From Kineosporia sp. R_H_3 (GTDB lineage Bacteria > Actinomycetota > Actinomycetes > Actinomycetales > Kineosporiaceae): 40,026 nucleotides of DNA. The notes beneath the pieces are model-generated. The model was not told the origin of the DNA, ran no database searches, and worked only from the letters and a program-made list of their open reading frames with translations. The DNA is taken from NCBI RefSeq assembly GCF_002198675.1, contig NZ_MWLL01000018.1, positions 1 to 40,026 of the forward strand, in the 5' to 3' direction. The position numbers and the translations under genes are program-made. Shown piece by piece: positions 33,815 to 40,026 of the stretch (position 1 is its first letter; every line of letters starts with the position of its first letter).

Positions 33815-34039
33815 TCACCCACGTCCGGTTCGGATGAGCTCGTCGCGGGCGCTGCGGTAGGTGTCCGTGTCGATCTCACCTGCTGCGAACCGTTCTGCGA
33901 GGGCTGCGGTCGGGCCGCCGTCCGGGGCCGAGGGGAACAGTCGTGAGACGCCCCAGACGACCACGGCGACGAAGCCTGCCCAGAGGCCGATCATCAACAG
34001 CCAACCTCCGATGCCCATCGTGGTGCAGGACCCGAGCAT
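33815..34039 (-). CDS. Second small SHOCT-domain membrane protein
   Basis: A 74-residue protein with a helix (about 12-33, GWLLMIGLWAGFVAVVVWGV) and C-terminal SHOCT (ALAERFAAGEIDTDTYRSARDEL), closely similar in layout to the one at 25494-25736. The N-terminus has a cysteine (MLGSCTTMG). The ATG at 34037-34039 has GGAGG about six bases upstream; the frame upstream is not protein-like. Two paralogous SHOCT mini-proteins within one copper island suggest a structural or membrane-stress role, which is inference. Confidence 0.8.
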   Translation of the reverse strand: MLGSCTTMGIGGWLLMIGLWAGFVAVVVWGVSRLFPSAPDGGPTAALAERFAAGEIDTDTYRSARDELIRTGRG

Positions 34040-34132
34040 GATCCACCTCCAGGTCGCGTGGTGAGGTTCCGTGCTCACCGCTTCGATACCTCTACGGTCC
34101 GGCGTGCGCATGGAGGATCCGGCGCGGCCACG

Positions 34133-34149
34133 ACGAAGATTCGATGAAG
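34133..34149 (-). promoter_or_regulatory. Third copy of the shared 17-bp promoter motif
   Basis: ACGAAGATTCGATGAAG matches the motifs at the multicopper oxidase and glutaredoxin promoters in orientation and length. It lies 94 bp before the SHOCT gene start and could act on it or on the divergent lipoprotein gene. The -35/-10 pair at the expected distance is poor. Confidence 0.45.
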
Positions 34150-34232
34150 CCTGGGCGGTTGGCGGCCGGAGCGGCCGATACATCTGCAACGGTGCCCGGA
34201 CCGGGCGGCGTTGCTCACGACCGTGCTCTTCC

Positions 34233-34274
34233 CGGCCGAACGTTCCCGGCCGAATGTTCACGGCCGAAGGCTCA
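34233..34274. repeat. Three tandem 14-bp repeats before the F510_1955-like gene
   Basis: Uninterrupted units CGGCCGAACGTTCC (34233-34246), CGGCCGAATGTTCA (34247-34260) and CGGCCGAAGGCTCA (34261-34274), followed by a partial CGGCTCA. They lie 70-110 bp before the GTG start. The near 1.5-turn spacing would permit adjacent protein binding on alternating DNA faces; a regulatory iteron is possible. Confidence 0.6.
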
Positions 34275-34343
34275 CGGCTCAGGGGGCGATCGCCAGGCGG
34301 TCGGTCACCGTGTTGTTCACTGGTTGCGATGAAGGAGGGGAAC

Positions 34344-35231
34344 GTGCGCCGATTCCGCATGTCGATCACTGCCGCGGGTGTGTGCCTGGTGGCCGTGACG
34401 CTGGTGGCAGCGTGCAGCGGCATGTCAACCGGGGAGAACGACGCGCCGGGGGCGGGCGACGTCCCCGGCGCGGCGTCGGCCGGTGCGACGGCCCTGTCCG
34501 AGGTGGAGCACGTCCACGCGCTGGCCAGCGCGGAGGGCGGCATCCTCGTAGGGACCCATCGCGGGCTGCTGCGCATCGGCCCCGACGGCAGGCCGGTGAA
34601 GATCAGCGATCAACCCTTCGACGTGATGGCGCTGTCCGCGGCCCGAGGGGCCCTGCTCGCCAGCGGACACCCCGCCCAGGGGACCGACTTCCCGGACCCG
34701 CTCGGGCTGGGCCGCTCCGAAGACGGCGGCCGCACCTGGGCCGCGGTCTCCCAGACCGGCTCGGTGGACTTCCACAAGCTGCAGGCAGCCGATGACAAGG
34801 TCTGGGGGCTGGCGGCCGACGGGGCACTGTGGCGGTCGGTGGACGCAGGACGCACCTGGCAGGTCTCCCGGGGTGCCGCCCCGCTGGAAGACCTCGCCGT
34901 CGACCCGGACGACGGCAAGCGTCTCGTGGCGCTGAGGCAGTCGTCGGTCGTGATGAGCCGCGACGGCGGCGCCACCTTCACTGCATGGACCGACGCCCCA
35001 CCCCTGGCCCTCGTCGCGTGGACCACCGAGGGCGTCTACGGAGTCACGCCCACCGGTGAGGCCCTAGCGGCCGCCAGCCTCGGTGGGCCCTGGCAGCGGC
35101 GCGGGCGGGTCCCGCAGGACACCCAGTCGATCGCCCCCGCGGGCACCGAGCTGATCGTGGCGACGGCACAGTCCATCGACTCCTCCAGCGACGGCGGCCG
35201 AACGTTCGTCCGCGTGGTGCTCTGGCGGTGA
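34344..35231 (+). CDS. F510_1955-family-like exo-alpha-sialidase/BNR-repeat lipoprotein
   Basis: A 295-residue lipoprotein (lipobox LVAAC, C24) with a beta-propeller-like core. Several Asp-box/BNR units are visible: GRSEDGGRTWAAV, WRSVDAGRTWQVS, VMSRDGGATFTAW and DSSSDGGRTFVRV. EHVHALA at its start is typical of the F510_1955 group. Despite the glycosylhydrolase label of relatives, I see no clear sialidase catalytic set, so a binding or sensing role is as likely. The GTG at 34344 was chosen over ATG at 34329 because AAGGAGGGG precedes it. It is divergent from the second SHOCT gene, across the 14-bp repeats. Confidence 0.75.
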   Translation: MRRFRMSITAAGVCLVAVTLVAACSGMSTGENDAPGAGDVPGAASAGATALSEVEHVHALASAEGGILVGTHRGLLRIGPDGRPVKISDQPFDVMALSAARGALLASGHPAQGTDFPDPLGLGRSEDGGRTWAAVSQTGSVDFHKLQAADDKVWGLAADGALWRSVDAGRTWQVSRGAAPLEDLAVDPDDGKRLVALRQSSVVMSRDGGATFTAWTDAPPLALVAWTTEGVYGVTPTGEALAAASLGGPWQRRGRVPQDTQSIAPAGTELIVATAQSIDSSSDGGRTFVRVVLWR

Positions 35232-35386
35232 ACTTGGCGCGCTGGCGGTGAAACCTGCGCTCCGGCAGTGGGCGCGCCCGGCCCGCACCCTGCGCCACTT
35301 CTGACTGTGAGGAGCCGTCGCGCGGCCACGTCCACACGGCAACCCAGGAGCTCGTCGTACCAGCCGGCGGAACGCCCGCCTGTGAT

Positions 35387-35692
35387 TCAGCGCTCGAATC
35401 CCGGAGCGGAGTCACGGTCCGCCCCATCGCGTTCGCCGTCGCCACTGTGGCCATCGCCACCGTGGCCGCAGCGCCGATGAGTGCTGGCGGGATCGTGGGC
35501 AGATCGGCGTCCGGTCGTACGCAGGTCCCGCAGCTCGGCCGGTCCTCGGGCCAGCCAGACCGCCAGGCAGATGGCGATCACCGCGCCAGGGACGAGCAAG
35601 AGCAGCGCCGTCCGGCCGTCGATGCGTCCCAGTACGTCGGAAGCCGAGGGCCAAGACGCCAAGGTGGCGACGGCTAGCGCCTGGCCTCTCAT
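35387..35692 (-). CDS. Small single-pass membrane protein of unknown function
   Basis: A 101-residue product with a probable helix (TALLLLVPGAVIAICLAVWLA, residues 29-49) between a short N-terminus and a polar, His/Gly/Asp-rich tail (HRRCGHGGDGHSGDGERDG) that could bind metal. The ATG at 35690-35692 has GGAGG eight bases upstream. The same frame is open much further upstream, but that part is antisense to the TlpA-like gene and was left out. No family is recognised. It is divergent from the TlpA-like gene. Confidence 0.55.
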   Translation of the reverse strand: MRGQALAVATLASWPSASDVLGRIDGRTALLLLVPGAVIAICLAVWLARGPAELRDLRTTGRRSAHDPASTHRRCGHGGDGHSGDGERDGADRDSAPGFER

Positions 35693-35837
35693 CAGTCCCA
35701 CCTCCAAGGCTCGGGCGTACCGATTCTGTCCAGCAGACCTGCCTAGACTACTATCCGGGGTAGGAGATCGGTCTGGTCGTGAACGCGGCGGGGTCGTTGA
35801 GCCGTGATCACCCCTGTCTGCGGAGGGCTGCTGGGAC

Positions 35838-36560
35838 GTGACGTGGATGTCATTCCGTTCGTGCCGTACTGCAACCGTGGCGGTCGTGTCCGTCCTGGGC
35901 ATCCTGCTCGGCGCCTGCGGTAGTTCCGGTGCAGCGGGCGGGTCCGACGGGCCCGTGACGATCGTGCCTCCGGCGGCCCGCGCGGAACCCGTCGACCTGT
36001 CGGGGAAGACTCTCGACTCCGCCTCGCTGGACATCGCTGAGTTCCGGGGCGACGTGGTGGTGCTGAACGTCTGGGGCTCGTGGTGCCCGCCCTGCCGTAA
36101 GGAAGCACCGGAGCTCGAGCGCGCGTATCGCAGCCTGCGTCCGCGCGGGGTGCAGTTCCTCGGGATCGATACCCGGGACAACGCCGCCGCGGCAAGCGCG
36201 TTCGTCGTCCGGTTCGGCATCACGTATCCCAGCCTGGTCGATGACGGCACCCTGCTGCTCGCCTTCAGGGGTGCGGTGCCGGCGGCCGCGGTGCCGACCA
36301 CCCTTGTCCTGGACCGTGCGGGCCGAATCGCGGCACGCGTCGTCGGCGGCACCGACGCGACCACAGTCGAAGGGCTGGTCGGCGACGTGCTGTCGGGCGC
36401 GAGTGTGCCGGCCGCGAGCCGACCTGGTGCGCCCAGATCCGAGGGTGCACCGGCGTCGGAGGCGGCGTTGTGGGCGGTCCACAGCTCGCGGCGGCGAGCC
36501 ACGTCCTCGTCTACTCCGCCATTCTCGTATACACCTTCGCCCTGGTCGCGTTCGCTGTAG
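35838..36560 (+). CDS. TlpA-like thiol-disulfide lipoprotein
   Basis: A 240-residue protein with lipobox ILLGAC (C27) and a thioredoxin fold carrying WC83-PP-C86 (LNVWGSWCPPCRKEAPEL), GIDTRDNAAAASAFV and the cis-proline region AAVPTTLVLD. Such ResA/TlpA-type reductases supply reduced thiols for cytochrome c maturation. It is followed by the decayed ccsB, while the usual ccdA and resB genes are missing nearby. It may now serve only as a general or copper-related thiol reductase. The last about 45 residues overlap the ccsB remnant and are Ser/Pro/Arg-rich, so the original C-terminus may have changed. GTG at 35838 is used; the RBS is weakly spaced. Confidence 0.85.
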   Translation: MTWMSFRSCRTATVAVVSVLGILLGACGSSGAAGGSDGPVTIVPPAARAEPVDLSGKTLDSASLDIAEFRGDVVVLNVWGSWCPPCRKEAPELERAYRSLRPRGVQFLGIDTRDNAAAASAFVVRFGITYPSLVDDGTLLLAFRGAVPAAAVPTTLVLDRAGRIAARVVGGTDATTVEGLVGDVLSGASVPAASRPGAPRSEGAPASEAALWAVHSSRRRATSSSTPPFSYTPSPWSRSL

Positions 36561-37495
36561 ACCTGGGCCGTGCACACCCGCGCGTGCCCGAGGTGTCGCT
36601 GATCCCGGCCGCGGCTGCGACCGAGGAGTCGTCGGAACCCGGTGCCCTCCGTGTCTCCCCGGTCTCCCCCTGTCGCGCCGCTGTCTCGTGTTCCCCTGGT
36701 CCGGGTCGGCATCCTCGGCTGGGGCCAGGCGTGCGGCCGGGGTGGCCCGCTCACTGACGCGGCTGGCGTTCCTGCTTCACGTAGCTGGTGTGGCGGCCAG
36801 GGGCGGCCGCCCCGGTGCAGGCCGCCGTGGGGAAACATGTACGAGTTCGCGGTCTCGGGTGCATCCGAGGCGACGGCGGCCGACCTTGCGACGTCGTGGC
36901 GCGGGGAGCGCGGCTACCTCTGAGCATTCGTCGTCGGTCCCGTCGTGCTGACCCTCGGGCTGGCGGTGACGGTGCTGTACACCGAGGCGGGGCAGCTCGA
37001 GCCTGCCCTGCAGAGCTGCTGGGCTGGCCATCCACGTCTTGGTGGCATTCGTCGCTTCGGCGCTGTTCACATTGGGCTTCTCGGCGAGCGCGCTCCAACC
37101 CGTCCAGGACGGGCGCGCGGCAGAGGCCGGCCGCGACGGAACGGGAGAATGCCCGCGCACGGCTTCATGCAGCACCTCCCGGATGCACGGGCGTTGGAGC
37201 AGACTGCCTACAAGTTCAACGCGGTGGCGTTCCCGTTGTGACGTTGGCGCTGATGACCGAGGCGAACTGGGCTGAGGCGGCGTGGGGACGCTACTGGGGT
37301 TGGGATCCCAAGGAGGTGTGGTCCTTCATCATCTGGGTGCTGCACGCGGCATGTCTGCATGCCAGAGCCACTCGCGGCTGCACCGGACGTAAGGCCGCCT
37401 ATCTGAGCACGGCGGGGTATACCGCCGTCCTGTTCAACTTCGGCATCGTGAATGTCTTCGTCGTGGGCCCGCACTCCTACGCCGGGGGCAGCTGA
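36470..37495 (+). pseudogene. ccsB: Decayed ccsB/resC cytochrome c maturation gene
   Basis: Pieces of one CcsB protein appear in order but in different frames: HVLVYSAILVYTFALVAFAVDLGR (36503 on), LTRLAFLLHVAGVAARG, PPWGNMYEFAVSG (36822 on), AFVVGPVVLTLGLAVTVLYTEAGQL, AIHVLVAFVASALFTLGFSASAL, LPDARALEQTAYKFNAVAFPL, and WAEAAWGRYWGWDPKEVWSFI to HSYAGG. Visible lesions: TGA at 36922-36924 within one frame, an extra G near 37020 (TGGGCTGGC) and a lost G near 37240 (TTGTGACG where TTGTGGACG is expected). At least five frame changes are needed. The heme-handling WGWDPKE motif survives. The protein cannot be made, so System II cytochrome c maturation is not encoded here. Confidence 0.88.
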
Positions 37496-39015
37496 GCCGG
37501 TACTGCCGACGCGGCGCGGGTGCCTGCCGCGTGCGGCAGCTGGCGACTCACGACGTACAGAGTGAGTGCCGCCAGGACGGCGACCCAGGCCGTTGCCGCG
37601 GCGAGGGCGGCGGCTTGGTCGAACCCAGTGGTCAGGGCGCCGTCGACGGCAACCCTGACACCCCCGTAACCGGGGAGGTACTCCGCCCACCGATCGGGCT
37701 GGGCGTGGAGCATCGGGCTCTGGCTGATCCCGATGTCCAGGAACGGGGCGAGGAAAGCCACGAAGACCCCTGCGACCCGGCCGAAGAGGGGCCCGATGAG
37801 TACGCCGATGAGTCCGTAGGTGACAGCGACGAGGCCGTTGCCGAGCGCGTACACCAACCAGCGGCCGGGGGTGAACTGTGCTCCGGTCACGGCGAGGGCA
37901 ACCGCGGTCACGCCGAGCGCAGCCATGATGATGATGAGCAGCCGGGACGCGACGATGAGGAACCGTCCGCCGCCGGCAAGGGCGAGCCTGCGGTCTCCGG
38001 CGCGGTCGTCGAGCGCCAGGAAGAGGCCGACGAGTGCGGCGAGTGAGGCGACTGCGATGGGCGCCATCACCGCGCCGTGGATTTGTGCCGGGTCGTAACT
38101 GCGCAGCTCGGAACGGCCGTGCTCGAGGACGGCGACGAATGTGGTCCCGCTGGGGGTGACGGCTCGAGCCAGGGTGATGAAGACGACGGGGACGACGACG
38201 AGCAAGCCCCACAGGAGTGGAGTGCGCGCGAGACCCAGTAGCCCTGCGCGGAGGTCGGCCGCGAACCGTCCGGTGACAACCGTGCGTCGCAAGGTCGAGC
38301 CGTGCCGGACGGGCCCGACCATCCGCAGCAGCAGGACTGTGGCGACGGCCAGGGACAGCGCGGCCCATGTCGCCATCCCGACCAGGTTGCTCAGGGGGGT
38401 TGCGTGGTCGGTGGGGAGGTCGAGGGCCCACATGGTGGTCAGGTGCGTGGGCATCAGTCGCAGCGGCACCTGCTGGGCGGCGGACATCGACGGGCCGAAG
38501 AAGACATCGAGGATCCAGATAAACAGGATGAGGACGGTGCCGTTGATCGCTGTGGGGACGGTGGCCCCGACCGCCGTTCCGATACCGAGGTAGATCACGG
38601 CGAAGGCCGCCGTCCCCGCGACTGTACGGTCGGTGATGCCGGTCCCGGTGCGCAGGATCAGCGCGAGGACCGCGACCACGCTGACGCCGGTCGCGATGAG
38701 CAGGCCCGTGCCGATGCGGGCGGTGACGATCCGCCAGGGCGGGTAGCCGGATTGGGCAAGCCGGACATCGGTGCTGCGGGCGATGGACACCTGGAAGTAC
38801 ATCGCGATGGCGATGAGGAATCCGGCCGCCCATCCAGGAGTGATTGCTTCGACCGCGGTCGAGGAGCCGGCGCCGCCGAGAATCGCTGATGCATCGGCCA
38901 GGGCCGGGGCTGCGACGACGACGAAGACGGCCGGGACGAGCACGAGCACGAGCAGGTTGACACCGTTGCGGAGGTAGTCGGCAGTGAACCGCCGGACGAG
39001 CAGCAGGTCGCTCAT
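37477..39015 (-). CDS. ABC transporter permease (ABC-2-like)
   Basis: A 512-residue integral membrane protein with two similar halves of about six helices each, the first beginning with a helix near 21-40 (VNLLVLVLVPAVFVVVAAPAL), the second near residue 260 (LLWGLLVVVPVVFITLARAV). This is the usual layout of fused ABC-2-type export permeases. No substrate-specific motif is recognised. The gene starts one base after the stop of the ATP-binding subunit gene, so the pair is one transporter. Its 3' end overlaps the decayed ccsB convergently by 19 bp. Confidence 0.8.
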   Translation of the reverse strand: MSDLLLVRRFTADYLRNGVNLLVLVLVPAVFVVVAAPALADASAILGGAGSSTAVEAITPGWAAGFLIAIAMYFQVSIARSTDVRLAQSGYPPWRIVTARIGTGLLIATGVSVVAVLALILRTGTGITDRTVAGTAAFAVIYLGIGTAVGATVPTAINGTVLILFIWILDVFFGPSMSAAQQVPLRLMPTHLTTMWALDLPTDHATPLSNLVGMATWAALSLAVATVLLLRMVGPVRHGSTLRRTVVTGRFAADLRAGLLGLARTPLLWGLLVVVPVVFITLARAVTPSGTTFVAVLEHGRSELRSYDPAQIHGAVMAPIAVASLAALVGLFLALDDRAGDRRLALAGGGRFLIVASRLLIIIMAALGVTAVALAVTGAQFTPGRWLVYALGNGLVAVTYGLIGVLIGPLFGRVAGVFVAFLAPFLDIGISQSPMLHAQPDRWAEYLPGYGGVRVAVDGALTTGFDQAAALAAATAWVAVLAALTLYVVSRQLPHAAGTRAASAVPAQLPPA

Positions 39016-39016
39016 G

Positions 39017-39709
39017 TCACACCGCCCGGCCCTCGCGGAGCGCGATGATGCGGTCGAATCGCTCGGCGTCCGCGGCGAAGTGGCTGATGATCAGAATGCT
39101 TTGGCCGTGCTCCCGACGTTGGGCGACAAGGGTCCAGAACTTCTGGTACGTGTCCCAGTCGAAGCCGGCGTAGGGCTCGTCCAGGAGCAGGACCGCAGGG
39201 TCTGCGAGCAGGGCCAGGGCGAGGTTGAGCTTGGAGGCCGTGCCGCCGGACAGGCGCTCCGCCCGGGTCCGTGCGTACCGTTCGAAACCAAGCGCGGCGT
39301 AGAGGGACTTCTGTGTGTCGATCCGGACGCTCGTGCTGAGTCGATGTGCCTTCCCGAAGAGTTCGAAGTGCTCGTCACAGTTGAGCCGGGGGTAGAGGAC
39401 GGGCTCCTGCGGGCAGAAGCCGACCAGTCCCGTGGTCTCGACCCGGCCGGCGTCTGCGTTCAGCAGGCCCACGAGGATCTTCAGCAGCGTCGTCTTGCCG
39501 GAACCGTTCTCGCCCACCAGACCCACCACCTCGCCGGGACGCAGGACGAGGTCGACGCCGCGAAGCACCGGTTGCCTGCGCCGGGTCAGACCCGTGCGGT
39601 AGGCCTTCTCCAGCCCGACCGCTCGAAGCACTGCAGGGACCGGCCCCGAGGCGGTGGTGCGCCCTGCCGACGGAGCTGTGTCACGAGTTGTCTCTGGAAT
39701 CGCTGTCAT
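39017..39709 (-). CDS. ABC transporter ATP-binding protein
   Basis: A 230-residue nucleotide-binding subunit. Walker A GENGSGKTT (66-74), Q-loop in VGFCPQEPVLYP, signature LSGGTASKLNLAL, Walker B AVLLLDEP and the H-loop IISHF are all visible. It forms an exporter with the permease encoded immediately downstream. The N-terminal 25 residues are a polar extension. The ATG at 39707-39709 has AAGGAG about seven bases upstream. Drug or lipid export is typical for this type; the substrate is unknown. Confidence 0.92.
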   Translation of the reverse strand: MTAIPETTRDTAPSAGRTTASGPVPAVLRAVGLEKAYRTGLTRRRQPVLRGVDLVLRPGEVVGLVGENGSGKTTLLKILVGLLNADAGRVETTGLVGFCPQEPVLYPRLNCDEHFELFGKAHRLSTSVRIDTQKSLYAALGFERYARTRAERLSGGTASKLNLALALLADPAVLLLDEPYAGFDWDTYQKFWTLVAQRREHGQSILIISHFAADAERFDRIIALREGRAV

Positions 39710-39763
39710 CGCTCTGCTCCTTGCCAGACTGTGGACGCCGTGTGCACGAGCGCCGCGGAGTGG

Positions 39764-40026
39764 TCAGCAGCCTCGGCGCCGCCGCTGGTCCGGCAGGTGG
39801 GTCGAGTCGTGCGAGGCGGGCCACGACGGTGCACCGCCGCTCGACGATGCGCCGTTGCTGGGAGGCGTTCCCCAGACCGGAGCCTGCTCGCCATGGGGAC
39901 GGTCCACCCCCGGAACTCGGTGCTCGGACGGGTACACCGCCGTAGGCTCCTGGCCGGCGCGGGTCGGGCGCGGTTCGGGGTGGGTGTGCTCGTCCCCCGC
40001 ACGCCCGCCCCGTGCGCCGCCGCACC
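39764..40026 (-). CDS. Possible C-terminal end of a gene running off the window
   Basis: On the minus strand one frame stays open from the window edge to a TGA at 39764-39766 with high GC at third positions and a plausible hydrophilic composition (AGDEHTHPEPRPTRAGQEP, then PASHDSTHLPDQRRRRGC). It would end 54 bp before the ABC ATPase start. The other two frames are Arg-rich and less protein-like, although one ends in an ATGA overlap with the ATPase gene. No family is recognised. Confidence 0.3.
   Translation of the reverse strand, partial: CGGARGGRAGDEHTHPEPRPTRAGQEPTAVYPSEHRVPGVDRPHGEQAPVWGTPPSNGASSSGGAPSWPASHDSTHLPDQRRRRGC

Noticed and set aside
35384-35402. tRNA-like TCGAATCCC block
   Set aside because: No acceptor stem, anticodon arm or CCA context can be folded around it.
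35742-35766. Possible second CsoR box (CTACTATCCGGGGTAG) before the TlpA-like gene
   Set aside because: Only the outer four bases on each side are symmetric; the GGGGTA half lacks its partner, unlike the perfect site at 21872-21888.
35387-36838. A 483-codon minus-strand frame opposite the TlpA-like gene and ccsB remnant
   Set aside because: Only its last 101 codons have an RBS and protein-like features; the rest is low-quality antisense sequence over a clearly real TlpA-like gene.
1-40026. CRISPR array or phage/conjugation module
   Set aside because: No regularly spaced direct repeats with unique spacers, and no integrase, relaxase, terminase or replication gene was seen; the repeats found are promoter palindromes, IS-end repeats or coding repeats.

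Overview
The window is high-GC DNA with GTG/TTG starts, chains of 4-bp start/stop overlaps and typical actinobacterial families (LysM-BTAD fusion proteins, actinobacterial Tad pilus genes, SHOCT proteins, CsoR). I read it as an accessory region of an actinobacterial chromosome or large plasmid. I cannot name a genus from the sequence alone. No rRNA, tRNA, CRISPR array or replication origin was recognised.

Left part (1-16.0 kb). A truncated IS21-family element lies at the left edge, its intact end only 20 bp upstream of a secreted cysteine-peptidase-like gene. Next comes a large minus-strand Tad (tight adherence) type IV pilus operon, transcribed right to left: lipoprotein, a frameshifted exported protein, SAF-domain (CpaB-like) protein, CpaE/TadZ-like ATPase, TadA, TadB, TadC, a small pilin-like protein, two TadE-like proteins, a TadG-like protein and a 1182-residue LysM/BTAD membrane regulator. 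A dense cluster of interlocked perfect palindromes precedes the operon and probably controls it. No prepilin peptidase is present in the window. To the right of the operon are a 39-residue membrane protein and a secreted coiled-coil NlpC/P60 hydrolase.

Middle and right part (16.5-37.5 kb). This is a copper-handling island: a CopC-CopD fusion, a YHS-type Cu(+) P1B-ATPase with a CsoR-like operator embedded in an apparently leaderless promoter, two DUF305 proteins, a Met-rich multicopper oxidase, a glutaredoxin / CcdA-like / redoxin operon, DUF302, CsoR, two SHOCT mini-proteins, a YibE/F-like protein, an F510_1955-like lipoprotein and a TlpA-like lipoprotein. The inferred division of labour is cytosolic Cu(I) sensing by CsoR, export by the ATPase, oxidation by the multicopper oxidase, binding by CopC and the DUF305 proteins, and thiol repair by the redox proteins. 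A shared 17-bp motif precedes three of these transcription units and suggests a second regulator besides CsoR. A large trypsin/VWA fusion protein interrupts the island, and a decayed second copy of its 5' end lies 6.15 kb away on the other side of the ATPase gene. The island ends in a heavily decayed ccsB (cytochrome c maturation) pseudogene.

Right edge (37.5-40.0 kb). A two-gene ABC exporter (permease and ATPase) follows, with the possible C-terminal end of another gene running off the window.

The clearest unexplained items are the operator array before the Tad operon, the shared promoter motif in the copper island, the trypsin/VWA protein with its decayed duplicate, and small genes easily missed by automatic annotation.
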